Counted from the stretch's first letter, positions 55,750 through 63,390 are shown. The stretch: DNA of 64,000 bases from Nitrosarchaeum sp. (GCA_021414105.1 JAIOPB010000034.1:1-64000); one strand, 5' to 3'. The notes: generated by a model from the letters alone, not told the origin. Numbers and translations: made by a program.

Positions 55750-56244
55750 TTAGAGATTTTTCAAACGTTGCTCGGCATTAGTTTTATACAAAAAATTTTT
55801 TGTTCCTTCAGGTACAAGATTCTCCCATGTTTGATCGCTTATTATAATATCTCGAATATTTGTTCCAGAAAGAATATCTCTTTTAACAAATGGTATTGGT
55901 ATAACTTCAACATCACGTTTTGAATAAAGATGTCTAGTTAATTCATCATTAGTAAAAATAGCATCAAATTTTGGGACTAGTGTATCAATAAGTTCAATCC
56001 ATTTTATGTGATTTTCTAAATCTGGAATAAAATAAATTTGAATCCTTGATTTCATAGATTCGTCAATTGAGGATAGAATCATTTCCTTTCGTTCTTCAGC
56101 TGAAAAAGGGTTGTTTTTTTGTAAGGGTTTGTTGGAACTGCCTAATCCTATCCATAATTTATCAACTTTAGATAATGCAAAACGTAAAGCATCAAGATGA
56201 CCTAAGTGAAATGGCTGAAATCTTCCTATTAAGAGTCCATTCAT
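55750..56244 (-). CDS. nadM: Nicotinamide-nucleotide adenylyltransferase
   Basis: A 164-residue archaeal NadM-type enzyme that makes NAD from NMN and ATP. The nucleotidyltransferase motif GRFQPFHLGHLDAL (residues 7-20) carries the two catalytic His, and SGTNIRDIIIS is the ISTx(R/S)-like motif. Length fits. It is on the same strand as the aminotransferase but 42 bp away. Confidence 0.93.
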   Translation of the reverse strand: MNGLLIGRFQPFHLGHLDALRFALSKVDKLWIGLGSSNKPLQKNNPFSAEERKEMILSSIDESMKSRIQIYFIPDLENHIKWIELIDTLVPKFDAIFTNDELTRHLYSKRDVEVIPIPFVKRDILSGTNIRDIIISDQTWENLVPEGTKNFLYKTNAEQRLKNL

Positions 56245-56309
56245 ACAAAAAGATTAGAGAATTTCTTTTTAAAAAACTATCATAAAGCGTTGAATAAGAG
56301 TAGAAACAG

Positions 56310-57335
56310 ATGGATTTTCTAAAAATTAATGGAGAATTTGGTGAGGGTGGAGGACAAATAATTCGTACCGCAATAACATTATCATGTATTACAAAACGAC
56401 CTATAATTATAGAAAATATTAGAAAAAATAGAAAGATTCCGGGATTAAGACCACAACATCTTACAGCAATAAAAATTCTTCAAAAAATTTGTGATGCAGA
56501 TGTAGAAGGAGCAAAAATAGGATCAACAAGTTTAAAATTTGTTCCAGGGAATGTAAAAAGTTGCAATCTAATAGAAGATATTGGAACAGCTGGAAGTATA
56601 TCTCTAATACTACAAGTGTTGATTCCAGTAGCAGCAATTTGTCAAAAAAAATTAAATTTAACAATCAAGGGAGGTACAGATGCCTTATGGAGTCCAACAA
56701 TTGATTATACTCAATATGTCTTAAAAGAAGCATATTCAAGAATGGGAATTAAATTTTCAGTGAAATTAATCAAACGTGGTTATTATCCTAAAGGTGGTGG
56801 GGAAGTAAACCTGGAGGTTTTACCATCTAATGTAAAATCAATTTTATTATATCAAAGAAAAACAAAAAATATAAAATTACTTTGTTCATTTTCTAATTTA
56901 CCAAATGAATTAATAAAAAAACATGTTAAAAGTATTGAAAGAAAATTAACTGAAAAAAAATTTGTTGTTCAAACACAGATAAATGAAGAAAATGCAATTG
57001 ATTCTGGGGCATCTTTATTGATTTTTAGTATTGATGAAGAATCAATAATTGGAATTGATTCTATATTTGATAAAAAAATTGAGAAATTTGATTTAGATTT
57101 AGAAAGTTTTACTGAAAATAATCTTGGTGTTGATGAACGTCTTGCAGATATGCTTGTATTACCAGCAAGTCTTACTAATGAAATGACAATTTTTAGAGTT
57201 AATAATATATCAAAACATTTAGAGACAAATTTGTTTGTGACTTCAAAAATTACTGGCTGCAAATATGGTGTAGGCAAATTAAGTGATGGTTTTGAGGTTA
57301 GGATAGAAGGTGTCTCAAACACCAGTATCAAGTAA
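56310..57335 (+). CDS. rtcA: RNA 3'-terminal phosphate cyclase
   Basis: A 341-residue enzyme that turns RNA 3'-phosphates into 2',3'-cyclic phosphates with ATP. EGGGQIIRTAITLSCIT starts the fold, followed by PGLRPQHLTAIKIL and GGTDALWSPTIDY; the adenylated His is likely the one in SKHLETNLFV near residue 303. It may act in RNA repair or tRNA intron handling; no RtcB gene is in the window. The 3' end overlaps the convergent CopD-like gene by 21 bp. Confidence 0.94.
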   Translation: MDFLKINGEFGEGGGQIIRTAITLSCITKRPIIIENIRKNRKIPGLRPQHLTAIKILQKICDADVEGAKIGSTSLKFVPGNVKSCNLIEDIGTAGSISLILQVLIPVAAICQKKLNLTIKGGTDALWSPTIDYTQYVLKEAYSRMGIKFSVKLIKRGYYPKGGGEVNLEVLPSNVKSILLYQRKTKNIKLLCSFSNLPNELIKKHVKSIERKLTEKKFVVQTQINEENAIDSGASLLIFSIDEESIIGIDSIFDKKIEKFDLDLESFTENNLGVDERLADMLVLPASLTNEMTIFRVNNISKHLETNLFVTSKITGCKYGVGKLSDGFEVRIEGVSNTSIK

Positions 57336-57812
57336 AGATGCAAAAAATAGAATTGCTACAGATAAAACTACTGTGATTTCTCCAAGAATGATAATTTTTT
57401 TTCTTAACTTTTGAATTTGAAGAGGTGACATTTGTTTTGACATTATCTTGTCTTCTACATCTTTTCTGATAACTCTTACATGTATTACATATGTAATAAT
57501 TAACGCAATGACCAAAACTATCTTAATGATAAGAAAATTGCCATAGCTTGTAGCCATTAACAAATCAGGTTTACTCAAAAGCACATGTGAATTGTATAAA
57601 CCAGTACCTATGAGAATTATTAATGATGGAATAGCAATTTTGTTGAATCTTTTGCCAACTTTAATCATAAGTTGTAATCTTTCTTCAACAGAATCAAACA
57701 TTGTTTTGAGAAGAGGAGAAAAAACAATTCCAATGAAAATGGAACCTCCTACCCAAATAGCAGCTGAAATAAGATGAATCCATAAAATTATTGCTTGCTC
57801 TAATGGAGTCAT
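57315..57812 (-). CDS. CopD-like four-helix membrane protein
   Basis: A 165-residue membrane protein with four helices. The first helix, LWIHLISAAIWVGGSIFIGI, carries the His and the WVGG pattern seen in CopD. It is a single short domain, unlike the fused CopC-CopD protein at 5046-7832. It may move copper or be a heme-free relative. Its divergent neighbour is the LEA14-like gene (82 bp). Confidence 0.8.
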   Translation of the reverse strand: MTPLEQAIILWIHLISAAIWVGGSIFIGIVFSPLLKTMFDSVEERLQLMIKVGKRFNKIAIPSLIILIGTGLYNSHVLLSKPDLLMATSYGNFLIIKIVLVIALIITYVIHVRVIRKDVEDKIMSKQMSPLQIQKLRKKIIILGEITVVLSVAILFFASLLDTGV

Positions 57813-57894
57813 AACATATTGTATTTCAAATCAAATATTATGTATTTGGATCTTGACAACCTTTTTTAGTTGTACATAATGTGATATCATTGAA

Positions 57895-58389
57895 TTGGGA
57901 TTACAAAATAAAATAATAGTCTATGCTGCAATTGCGGGATTATTTGGAATGATGGGCATAATTGTATGGTATGCTAGTCTTGATAATCCAGAATTAGAAC
58001 AAGTTGAAATTAAATTACTAAATGTTGAGGTTAAAGATGTTAATAAAATTGAAAATTCTGCTAAATTGGAAGTTACTTTTCTTGTAAAGAATCCAAGTGA
58101 AAAAACATTCACAGTTCCAATTATCGGTTACCAACTTTATGCAGATGGACAATTATTGGGTTCGAGTCAATATTCTACTGAAGATATTGCAATGCCTGGT
58201 AGGGCAGTATTTTATTCGGGAGTGGAAATTCCTTTGAAAAATACATTTGTTCTAAACAAATCAGATGTTAATTCTGAAATATATCAAGCAGTTTTGAATG
58301 GAAATATCAGTAGTTTTAGTGCTGAGGGAAGTATAACCACAGAAACTTCTTGGAGTTTAGTTGAAAAAGCATTCAAGACTTCAACTTAG
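57895..58389 (+). CDS. Membrane-anchored LEA14/WHy-like protein
   Basis: A 164-residue protein starting at TTG 57895. One transmembrane anchor (residues 5-25, ending near YASL) precedes a beta-sandwich domain: VEIKLLNVEVKDV, KLEVTFLVKNPSEKTFTVPI and GYQLYADGQLLGSSQYS. The NPSEKTF pattern corresponds to NPNPSSI in the paralogue at 27221-27787. The two share topology and length and probably evolved by duplication. Function in ammonia-oxidising archaea is unknown. Confidence 0.65.
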   Translation: MGLQNKIIVYAAIAGLFGMMGIIVWYASLDNPELEQVEIKLLNVEVKDVNKIENSAKLEVTFLVKNPSEKTFTVPIIGYQLYADGQLLGSSQYSTEDIAMPGRAVFYSGVEIPLKNTFVLNKSDVNSEIYQAVLNGNISSFSAEGSITTETSWSLVEKAFKTST

Positions 58390-58399
58390 GTTAAAAAAG

Positions 58400-58473
58400 T
58401 GGGCCGAGTGAGATTCGAACTCACGATCACTGCCATGTCGGGGCAGTATCCTAACCGGCTAGACTACCGGCCC
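58400..58473 (-). tRNA. tRNA-Val (GAC)
   Basis: A full cloverleaf: acceptor GGGCCGG pairs with TCGGCCC (one G-U), D-arm GTCT..GGAT, anticodon stem CTGCC/GGCAG, T-arm GTGAG..CTCAC with loop TTCGAAT, and discriminator A. The anticodon GAC is at 58437-58439. The anticodon loop reads CCGACAT, so position 33 is C where U is almost invariant. A valine identity fits GAC; tRNA-Asp (GUC) was considered and does not fit. CCA is not encoded. A T run (TTTTTT) just after the gene on the minus strand is a probable terminator. TTAATAAT near 58500-58509 is a candidate promoter. Confidence 0.93.
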
Positions 58474-58556
58474 ATTGAAGTAAAAGATTAGGTGCAGGCA
58501 TTATTAACGTTTAACAAAAGAAAGGATTGAATAAAAAGAAGAAAGACGTCTAAGAG

Positions 58557-59267
58557 TTGACAGAAGAATTTACCGATGAGGAAAAAAAAGGTTTCTACAA
58601 GGCAATTTACTCAAGGAGAGACGTCAGATCTCATTTTACCTCAAAAACTATCGAAGATGATGTTTTATCTAGAATTCTAAATGCTGCACATCATGCACCA
58701 TCTGTTGGTTTTTCTCAGCCATGGAATTTTATTTTGATAAAAGATATCACTACAAAAAAGAAAATCAAAGATTCTTTTGAAGAAGAAAAAAATCGCTCAT
58801 CAAAATTAGTTGAAGAACCAAAGAGAACAAAATATCTTTCATTTAAACTCGAAGGAATTTTAGAATCACCTATCAATCTATGTGTAACATATGATCCTTC
58901 AAAGTTTGGTCCATTTGTAATTGGCAGATCAAGTATTCCTGAGGCAGGATTGTACAGTGTATGTTGCGCTATTCAGAATTTGTGGCTTGCCGCAAGAACA
59001 GAAGGAATTGGACTTGGTTGGGTGAGTATTCTTTCAAATGATACTCTCAAAGAAGTTTTAGAATTACCAGAATATGTTGTTCCAATAGCATATCTTTGTT
59101 TAGGATATGTGGATGAATTTGCACAAAAGCCAGATCTTGAAACAGCAGGATGGCTTCCAAGACTAGATCTTAAGGATGTTGTATATTTTGAGAAATGGCA
59201 AGATACAAAAAATATAGGCTGGAATCAAATACAAGAAATGATCAAAACTAATCTTGATTACGCTTAA
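58557..59267 (+). CDS. bluB: 5,6-dimethylbenzimidazole synthase BluB
   Basis: A 236-residue flavin-dependent enzyme of the nitroreductase fold, starting at TTG 58557. It splits FMNH2 with oxygen to give 5,6-dimethylbenzimidazole, the lower ligand of cobalamin. BluB features are YSRRDVRSHF (residues 13-22), HAPSVGFSQPWNFILI and GLGWVSIL. Ammonia-oxidising archaea make true B12, which fits. An alternative call of a general nitroreductase is less likely because of the RRDVR and GWVS motifs. Confidence 0.9.
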   Translation: MTEEFTDEEKKGFYKAIYSRRDVRSHFTSKTIEDDVLSRILNAAHHAPSVGFSQPWNFILIKDITTKKKIKDSFEEEKNRSSKLVEEPKRTKYLSFKLEGILESPINLCVTYDPSKFGPFVIGRSSIPEAGLYSVCCAIQNLWLAARTEGIGLGWVSILSNDTLKEVLELPEYVVPIAYLCLGYVDEFAQKPDLETAGWLPRLDLKDVVYFEKWQDTKNIGWNQIQEMIKTNLDYA

Positions 59268-59291
59268 ATAATTACAAGTATTTTTTTTGCT

Positions 59292-59385
59292 GGGCTTGTG
59301 GCGCAGAGTCATTTTGGACGCGAAACTTGGATAGCGCAGTAGCCTCCTAAGTTACAGGTCGAGGGATCGAAGCCCTCCAAGCCCG
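59292..59385 (+). tRNA. tRNA-Arg (CCT) with intron in the D-loop
   Basis: The acceptor GGGCTTG pairs perfectly with CAAGCCC, and the T-arm GAGGG..CCCTC is intact. The anticodon stem is GTAGC/GTTAC with loop CTCCTAA, so the anticodon is CCT (59346-59348), decoding AGG. The D-stem halves GCGC (59301-59304) and GCGC (59334-59337) are parted by 29 nt instead of about 10. Removing 59307-59325 (19 nt) restores a normal AGCTTGGATA D-loop. The extra bases can fold as CGC:GCG and GTC:GAC helices around AGA and AAA bulges, a relaxed bulge-helix-bulge. The T-loop ATCGAAG has A at position 54. CTTAAATAAT at 59263-59272 fits a promoter and T runs follow. Confidence 0.9.
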
Positions 59386-59396
59386 TTTTCTTTTTT
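59386..59396 (+). terminator. T-tract terminator after tRNA-Arg
   Basis: TTTTCTTTTTT immediately follows the tRNA-Arg discriminator base, a typical archaeal U-tract end. Confidence 0.5.
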
Positions 59397-59443
59397 GAAA
59401 AAGTATTGTTGCAATTTAAATACAAAGATAGACGGTCAGAATC

Positions 59444-59974
59444 ATGAAAGTTGTAATAATTTCTGGAAGTCCTAGAAAAAATGGAAATACTCAAGTAATA
59501 ATGAAATATGTTTTTGAATATACAAAATCAAAAAATTCTGATACTAAATTTATTAATCTTTCAGATGGACAAATTGAATGCTATAGAGGACCAGAAGAAG
59601 AATACAATGAACATACAAAAAATGCAGCTAACAATATCATGGATGCAGATGTTTGGTTAATTGGATCACCAATTTATAACTCATTTTTTAGTTCAGCATT
59701 GAAAAATCTATTTGAATATATCAATTATAAGAAAACTGAAGGTAAAGTAGCTGGCATGGCAATTTTAGCTGCAGGTAATATTGGATTTGTTGATGTTCAA
59801 ACATTGATCACACAATTATTATCATATTTCAGAGTAGTTACTAATCCTAAAGCAGTATTTCTCACTACAGAATCAATCTCAGAAAACACTATATCAAATG
59901 ATGATGACAAGAAAAGATTAAGAGAGTTAGTAGATGAGACTTTGAAAATGGCTTCTAAACTACATCAAGATTAG
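59444..59974 (+). CDS. NAD(P)H-dependent FMN reductase / flavodoxin-fold protein
   Basis: A 176-residue flavodoxin-like protein. The FMN phosphate loop is SGSPRKNGNTQ (residues 7-17), and WLIGSPIYNSFFSSALKNLF forms the second flavin contact (about 73-92). Such enzymes reduce free FMN, iron, chromate or quinones. Because BluB uses reduced FMN and lies 180 bp away on the same strand, supply of FMNH2 to BluB is a tempting but unproven link. The 3' end overlaps the convergent exported-protein gene by 20 bp. Confidence 0.86.
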   Translation: MKVVIISGSPRKNGNTQVIMKYVFEYTKSKNSDTKFINLSDGQIECYRGPEEEYNEHTKNAANNIMDADVWLIGSPIYNSFFSSALKNLFEYINYKKTEGKVAGMAILAAGNIGFVDVQTLITQLLSYFRVVTNPKAVFLTTESISENTISNDDDKKRLRELVDETLKMASKLHQD

Positions 59975-60404
59975 GATATAGATATACTACCTTAAAGATT
60001 TTAACAGTATAACTACCATCAAAAATTTTAGTTATCTGTCCTTGATCTGAGTCAAGTACTCTGAATTTGTATTCATATGAACCATCTTCATTGACTGGAG
60101 TTTGTGCAAAGTGTACAGCACCAACACTGTTTCCTGTAATGATTTCGTTATTATCAAAAATTTGAATAATTACAGGATAATCAGCCACATGATTTAAGAT
60201 CTTTCCTTCAACAAATCCCCATGGTAATTTATTATCTTTAGAGATGGACATTTGAAGTGTTGTTTTTTCAATTCCCATAGAATTGTTAATTGGAGTAATT
60301 TCTGTTTGTGATTCAATTGGTTCAGCAAAAGAATTTGCGTTAGATATAACAGTAGTAAATAATATTGATGCAATAAGACTTGCAAATATAATATTTTTAG
60401 ACAT
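59955..60404 (-). CDS. Exported beta-domain protein
   Basis: The frame opens at ATG 60473, but the signal peptide starts at the in-frame ATG 60404 (MSKNIIFASLIASILF, cleavage near SFA), giving 149 residues. The mature part has one Ig-like domain with WGFVEGKILNHVADYPVIIQ and DGSYEYKFRVLD. It resembles carboxypeptidase-regulatory/MG2-like folds, common as single domains in archaeal envelope proteins. Function unknown. Confidence 0.7.
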   Translation of the reverse strand: MSKNIIFASLIASILFTTVISNANSFAEPIESQTEITPINNSMGIEKTTLQMSISKDNKLPWGFVEGKILNHVADYPVIIQIFDNNEIITGNSVGAVHFAQTPVNEDGSYEYKFRVLDSDQGQITKIFDGSYTVKIFKVVYLYPNLDVV

Positions 60405-60507
60405 TATAGTAATTTCTTTATTTAGTTTAAAAGATTTGTTACAATTCATTGAAATTAAAACGATAAGAGTCAAATATTAACATGACGTATAAGTCATACT
60501 AGCGAAT

Positions 60508-60621
60508 ATGAAGAAAGATCCAACAGAATTATGTTCATGTAAATGTCATTACGGTGGTGCCGTAAGCTGTCCAAGTTGTAAAAATAATCATGGCATAGTA
60601 TGTTGTCACTGTAAGGATTAA
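60508..60621 (+). CDS. Cysteine-rich 37-residue mini-protein
   Basis: ATG 60508 to TAA 60621. The sequence contains CSCKCHYGG, CPSC and VCCHC: eight Cys and three His in 37 residues, enough for one or two Zn or Fe-S sites. It has no signal peptide, so it should be cytosolic. TATAAG lies at 60488-60493, about 17 bp before the ATG, rather close for a leaderless start. It sits alone and converges on the next gene after 2 bp. Confidence 0.6.
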   Translation: MKKDPTELCSCKCHYGGAVSCPSCKNNHGIVCCHCKD

Positions 60622-60623
60622 CT

Positions 60624-61109
60624 CTATTTGTTTTTTGTTTTACTTCCAAAGGCCAACATCTTAAGATTAGCAAGTTCTGTTTTTAATGATTCAATTTGAA
60701 CTAGAGTTTGCAGATTTGAAATTTCTTGATTTAATCTTTCAATTTCACTGTCCTTTAGTTTTACAGTTTCTTTGAGTTTGTTTAGTTCTCCAGATAATTC
60801 ATTTTGTGCCGTTTTAATTTCAGTAGAACTAACTTGTTTCCCATTTGCAGTGTAAATTTGAGTGGTTTGTAAATTACTCAAGCTTTTTTTTTCGTTATGA
60901 CTCATATGTGTTTTAGATTTATGCATGTAATCATTACTCTTTTGAGAAATCCAACATGTAAAAGTAAGGAACCAAGTTATTGATACAGCCATAATAAATA
61001 CAAAATTTAGGATGGGTGCAAAAGCTATAAAAAAAGGCCATAGTCCTGTAAGCGTTGCCGCAAAGACTCCAGTAACCATTGTTGCTAAATGGTTTCCAAG
61101 ATATCCCAT
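60624..61109 (-). CDS. Membrane protein with C-terminal coiled coil
   Basis: A 161-residue protein with two hydrophobic helices (about residues 9-26 and 28-54) and a C-terminal heptad-rich segment (about 95-150, with LNKLKETVKLKDSEIERLN). The coiled coil is predicted cytoplasmic or extracellular depending on topology, which the sequence does not settle. No family is recognised. The gene is single, 84 bp from the next gene upstream. Confidence 0.65.
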   Translation of the reverse strand: MGYLGNHLATMVTGVFAATLTGLWPFFIAFAPILNFVFIMAVSITWFLTFTCWISQKSNDYMHKSKTHMSHNEKKSLSNLQTTQIYTANGKQVSSTEIKTAQNELSGELNKLKETVKLKDSEIERLNQEISNLQTLVQIESLKTELANLKMLAFGSKTKNK

Positions 61110-61193
61110 AATTTATTTGAAAAATTCATTGTTTATAACAGTAATGCTGATATTAAAAATCGATATTAAGTAAAAAGAAAAAAAGAGCCTAGT

Positions 61194-61418
61194 TTATTCG
61201 TCTTCAGAAGTAGATGTTTTAGGCATATCTGATTGTAAGATCTGGATTTTTTGTAGTAATTCAGTTCTCAAATCTCTTGCGACCCTTCTAACGGTAGGTC
61301 TTGGAACACCAAGTTCATCTACGACTTTGGTATAGATATCTTGTTTGTCAGTTACTCCTTTGTCAAGATAAGAATTAATTGCTTCTTTAATGATCGTGCT
61401 CTGGTTTGTACGATTCAA
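61194..61418 (-). CDS. Small helix-turn-helix protein
   Basis: A 74-residue protein. Residues 8-52 resemble a helix-turn-helix: IIKEAINSYLDKGVTDKQDIYTK in the first half, and a recognition helix in VPRPTVRRVARDLRTELL. The C-terminus is acidic (STSEDE). It is likely a DNA-binding regulator; its own 246-bp upstream region contains two perfect palindromes that are possible binding sites. Confidence 0.75.
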   Translation of the reverse strand: MNRTNQSTIIKEAINSYLDKGVTDKQDIYTKVVDELGVPRPTVRRVARDLRTELLQKIQILQSDMPKTSTSEDE

Positions 61419-61483
61419 CAGATTCTAAATTTTAGTTGTTCTATATAAGACTATAACTTTTTGAAATGGTTTAATTTTTGATT

Positions 61484-61551
61484 TAACTATTAATAGTTAG
61501 AAAATATTTTAGAATAAAATAATTATTCAATAATTAAATAATTATTTTATT
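61484..61551. repeat. Two perfect AT-rich inverted repeats between HTH and cyclophilin genes
   Basis: TAACTATTAATAGTTA at 61484-61499 is a perfect 16-bp palindrome. A second perfect inverted repeat has 15-bp arms (61513-61527 and 61537-61551) around a 9-base spacer. They sit inside the 246-bp gap at 61419-61664, which has no ORF. Possible roles are operator sites or an extruding DNA hairpin. Because the stretch is almost all A and T, chance similarity is higher than usual, but a 15-bp perfect arm remains notable. Confidence 0.75.
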
Positions 61552-61664
61552 AACGAAAAACGTACTGATTATTACGAATTTTTTAAAATACAATAACCAA
61601 CTATAAGAATTTTAAATTATTTATTACAAAAAGACTCTTATGATAAGACCGTTGATAACCCCTG

Positions 61665-62141
61665 TTGAGTACAGCAATTATTGAAACTAACTTAGGAACA
61701 ATTGCATTCAAATTACTTCCTGATTTGGCACCAGAAACGGTTAGAAATTTTGAGAAATTAGCAAGGGATGGATTCTATAATGGTACACTTTTTCATAGAG
61801 TTATTCCTGGATTTATGATTCAAGGGGGGGATCCAAATACAAAGAGTGGAAATAAGAGCACTTGGGGAACTGGAGGGCCAGGTCATACAATTAAGGCTGA
61901 ATTTAGTTCAAGATCACATCACCGTGGTATTGTTTCTATGGCTAGAGCACAGGATCCAAATAGTGCAGGTTCACAATTTTTCATTGTTACAACAGATAGT
62001 ACATTTCTTGATAGGCAATATACGGTATTTGGGGAAGTAATAGAAGGAATGGATGTTGCAGATAAAATTGTAAATTTACAAAGAGATCGTAATGATTGCC
62101 CCATTGAAGAGGCAAAAATGCTTCATGTTAAAGTGGAATAA
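61665..62141 (+). CDS. Cyclophilin-type peptidyl-prolyl isomerase
   Basis: A 158-residue cytosolic cyclophilin starting at TTG 61665. FHRVIPGFMIQGGDP contains the catalytic Arg and Phe; MARAQDPNSAGSQFFIV and FLDRQYTVFGEV complete the active site. It helps folding by proline isomerisation. The stop codon is directly followed by the next gene's ATG at 62142, so the two are translated from one message. Confidence 0.95.
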   Translation: MSTAIIETNLGTIAFKLLPDLAPETVRNFEKLARDGFYNGTLFHRVIPGFMIQGGDPNTKSGNKSTWGTGGPGHTIKAEFSSRSHHRGIVSMARAQDPNSAGSQFFIVTTDSTFLDRQYTVFGEVIEGMDVADKIVNLQRDRNDCPIEEAKMLHVKVE

Positions 62142-63134
62142 ATGAGTTCAAAACAAATTGGTTTTTTCATAATACTGGCATTCATAATAGCGATTCCAAT
62201 AGCTTATGCCCAAGAAATTTCTATTGGAGAAAAAGCAGAACAAAAATCAGTTGAAGTTGTAATTAGTTCATCAGATAAAATTCATGTAAAGCACGTAATT
62301 ACTTCGTCAAATTCACCCAGACAAGTAGAATTGATTAATGGAACTATAACCAATCTTTCAGTTTCAGATGAAGAAGGAAAAGAAAAACAGTTTGTAATTA
62401 TTGGGGATAATGATGGTGTCATAATTAATCCATCACAAAAAAATATAATTGTAGAATATGATCTTGGAGATGTTCTTTTTCTAAAAAATAATATGTGGAC
62501 TTGGGATTTTAGATATCTTGAAACAACCTCATTTATTATTCCAAAAGTAGATTTAATTTTTGTAAATAGCAAACCTGTGTATTTAGGTGAAAAAAATGGA
62601 ATTTTGTGTCATGGTTGTCAAATGATTTTAGAGTATTCCATTGATGAACCAAGAATATTACAAAACATAAAATTTGAAAATAAAGAATTTCTAATTGAGA
62701 TAAGAACATTTGCAGAAATAAATCAGTTTAATTTTGATCAAACAACAAAAAGTATTAGTTTTGATGTTAATGGAGAAAATCAGTTCATAACAACAATAAT
62801 TCCTCTAGAACTATTATCAAGACCATATAATGTATACATGGGAGGGGAGAAAATATTTTTTCATGAATATATCAATAACGGAACACACGTTTGGCTTAAC
62901 ATAAGACCAGACAACTCAGGTAATGTATCGATTATAGGTGCAACCGTTATTAGTGATGAAAAATCCACCATACAAAACAATCCTTCAACATCAGTATCAA
63001 ATGTAAATCAAGACATTATTGTCTATATTCTAGTTGGAGTTATTGTATTAATTGGACTTGTAGTTATGGTGATTATGATGAGAAAAAAGAAATTATCAAT
63101 AACTTCTAGAGAAATTCAAGATAATAATACATAA
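62142..63134 (+). CDS. Exported membrane-anchored protein with CHGC motif
   Basis: A 330-residue protein with a signal peptide (1-23, ending AYA), a beta-rich extracellular region and a C-terminal transmembrane helix (about 291-311) with a basic tail. The motif LCHGCQMILEY (near residue 155) offers two Cys and a His for a metal or disulfide. It is directly downstream of the cyclophilin with no intergenic base. Function unknown. Confidence 0.72.
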   Translation: MSSKQIGFFIILAFIIAIPIAYAQEISIGEKAEQKSVEVVISSSDKIHVKHVITSSNSPRQVELINGTITNLSVSDEEGKEKQFVIIGDNDGVIINPSQKNIIVEYDLGDVLFLKNNMWTWDFRYLETTSFIIPKVDLIFVNSKPVYLGEKNGILCHGCQMILEYSIDEPRILQNIKFENKEFLIEIRTFAEINQFNFDQTTKSISFDVNGENQFITTIIPLELLSRPYNVYMGGEKIFFHEYINNGTHVWLNIRPDNSGNVSIIGATVISDEKSTIQNNPSTSVSNVNQDIIVYILVGVIVLIGLVVMVIMMRKKKLSITSREIQDNNT

Positions 63135-63213
63135 CTTTAGATAAAATCGGTGTCTAAAAAATAAAATGCCAAAATTAATTTTTGAACTCTGTTTGTGTCA
63201 ATAATTATAAAAA

Positions 63214-63369
63214 TTAGTCTCCACCTGATCCACAAGAACAAAAACCATATTCGTCAATTCTAACATTGCAAACTATACATTTTTCTCCATAATCTACTTC
63301 CCAAGGTTCTTTTCCATACAGTTTAAAATGATCATCAATCTCAAGTGGGATTTCACGTTTCTTTCCCAA
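63214..63369 (-). CDS. Small zinc-ribbon-like protein (51 residues)
   Basis: TTG 63369 to TAA 63214. The product reads as GKKREIPLEIDDHFKLYGKE at its start, then KCIVCNVRIDE and GFCSCGSGGD: four Cys in a CxxC...CxC layout suited to Zn. It is divergent from the Cys-rich gene at 63419 with a shared TATA-like element between them. Composition and the paired arrangement support a real gene. Confidence 0.6.
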   Translation of the reverse strand: MGKKREIPLEIDDHFKLYGKEPWEVDYGEKCIVCNVRIDEYGFCSCGSGGD

Positions 63370-63390
63370 TGATTTGTATATGTAAAACAA

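Noticed and set aside
58400-58473. tRNA-Asp rather than tRNA-Val
   Set aside because: tRNA-Asp needs GUC in the anticodon position; with the stem CTGCC/GGCAG the loop gives GAC, which decodes valine GUC.
61419-61664. Replication origin in the AT-rich palindromic gap
   Set aside because: No orc1/cdc6 gene, no GC-bearing origin boxes and no repeated mini-ORB motifs are present in or beside the gap.
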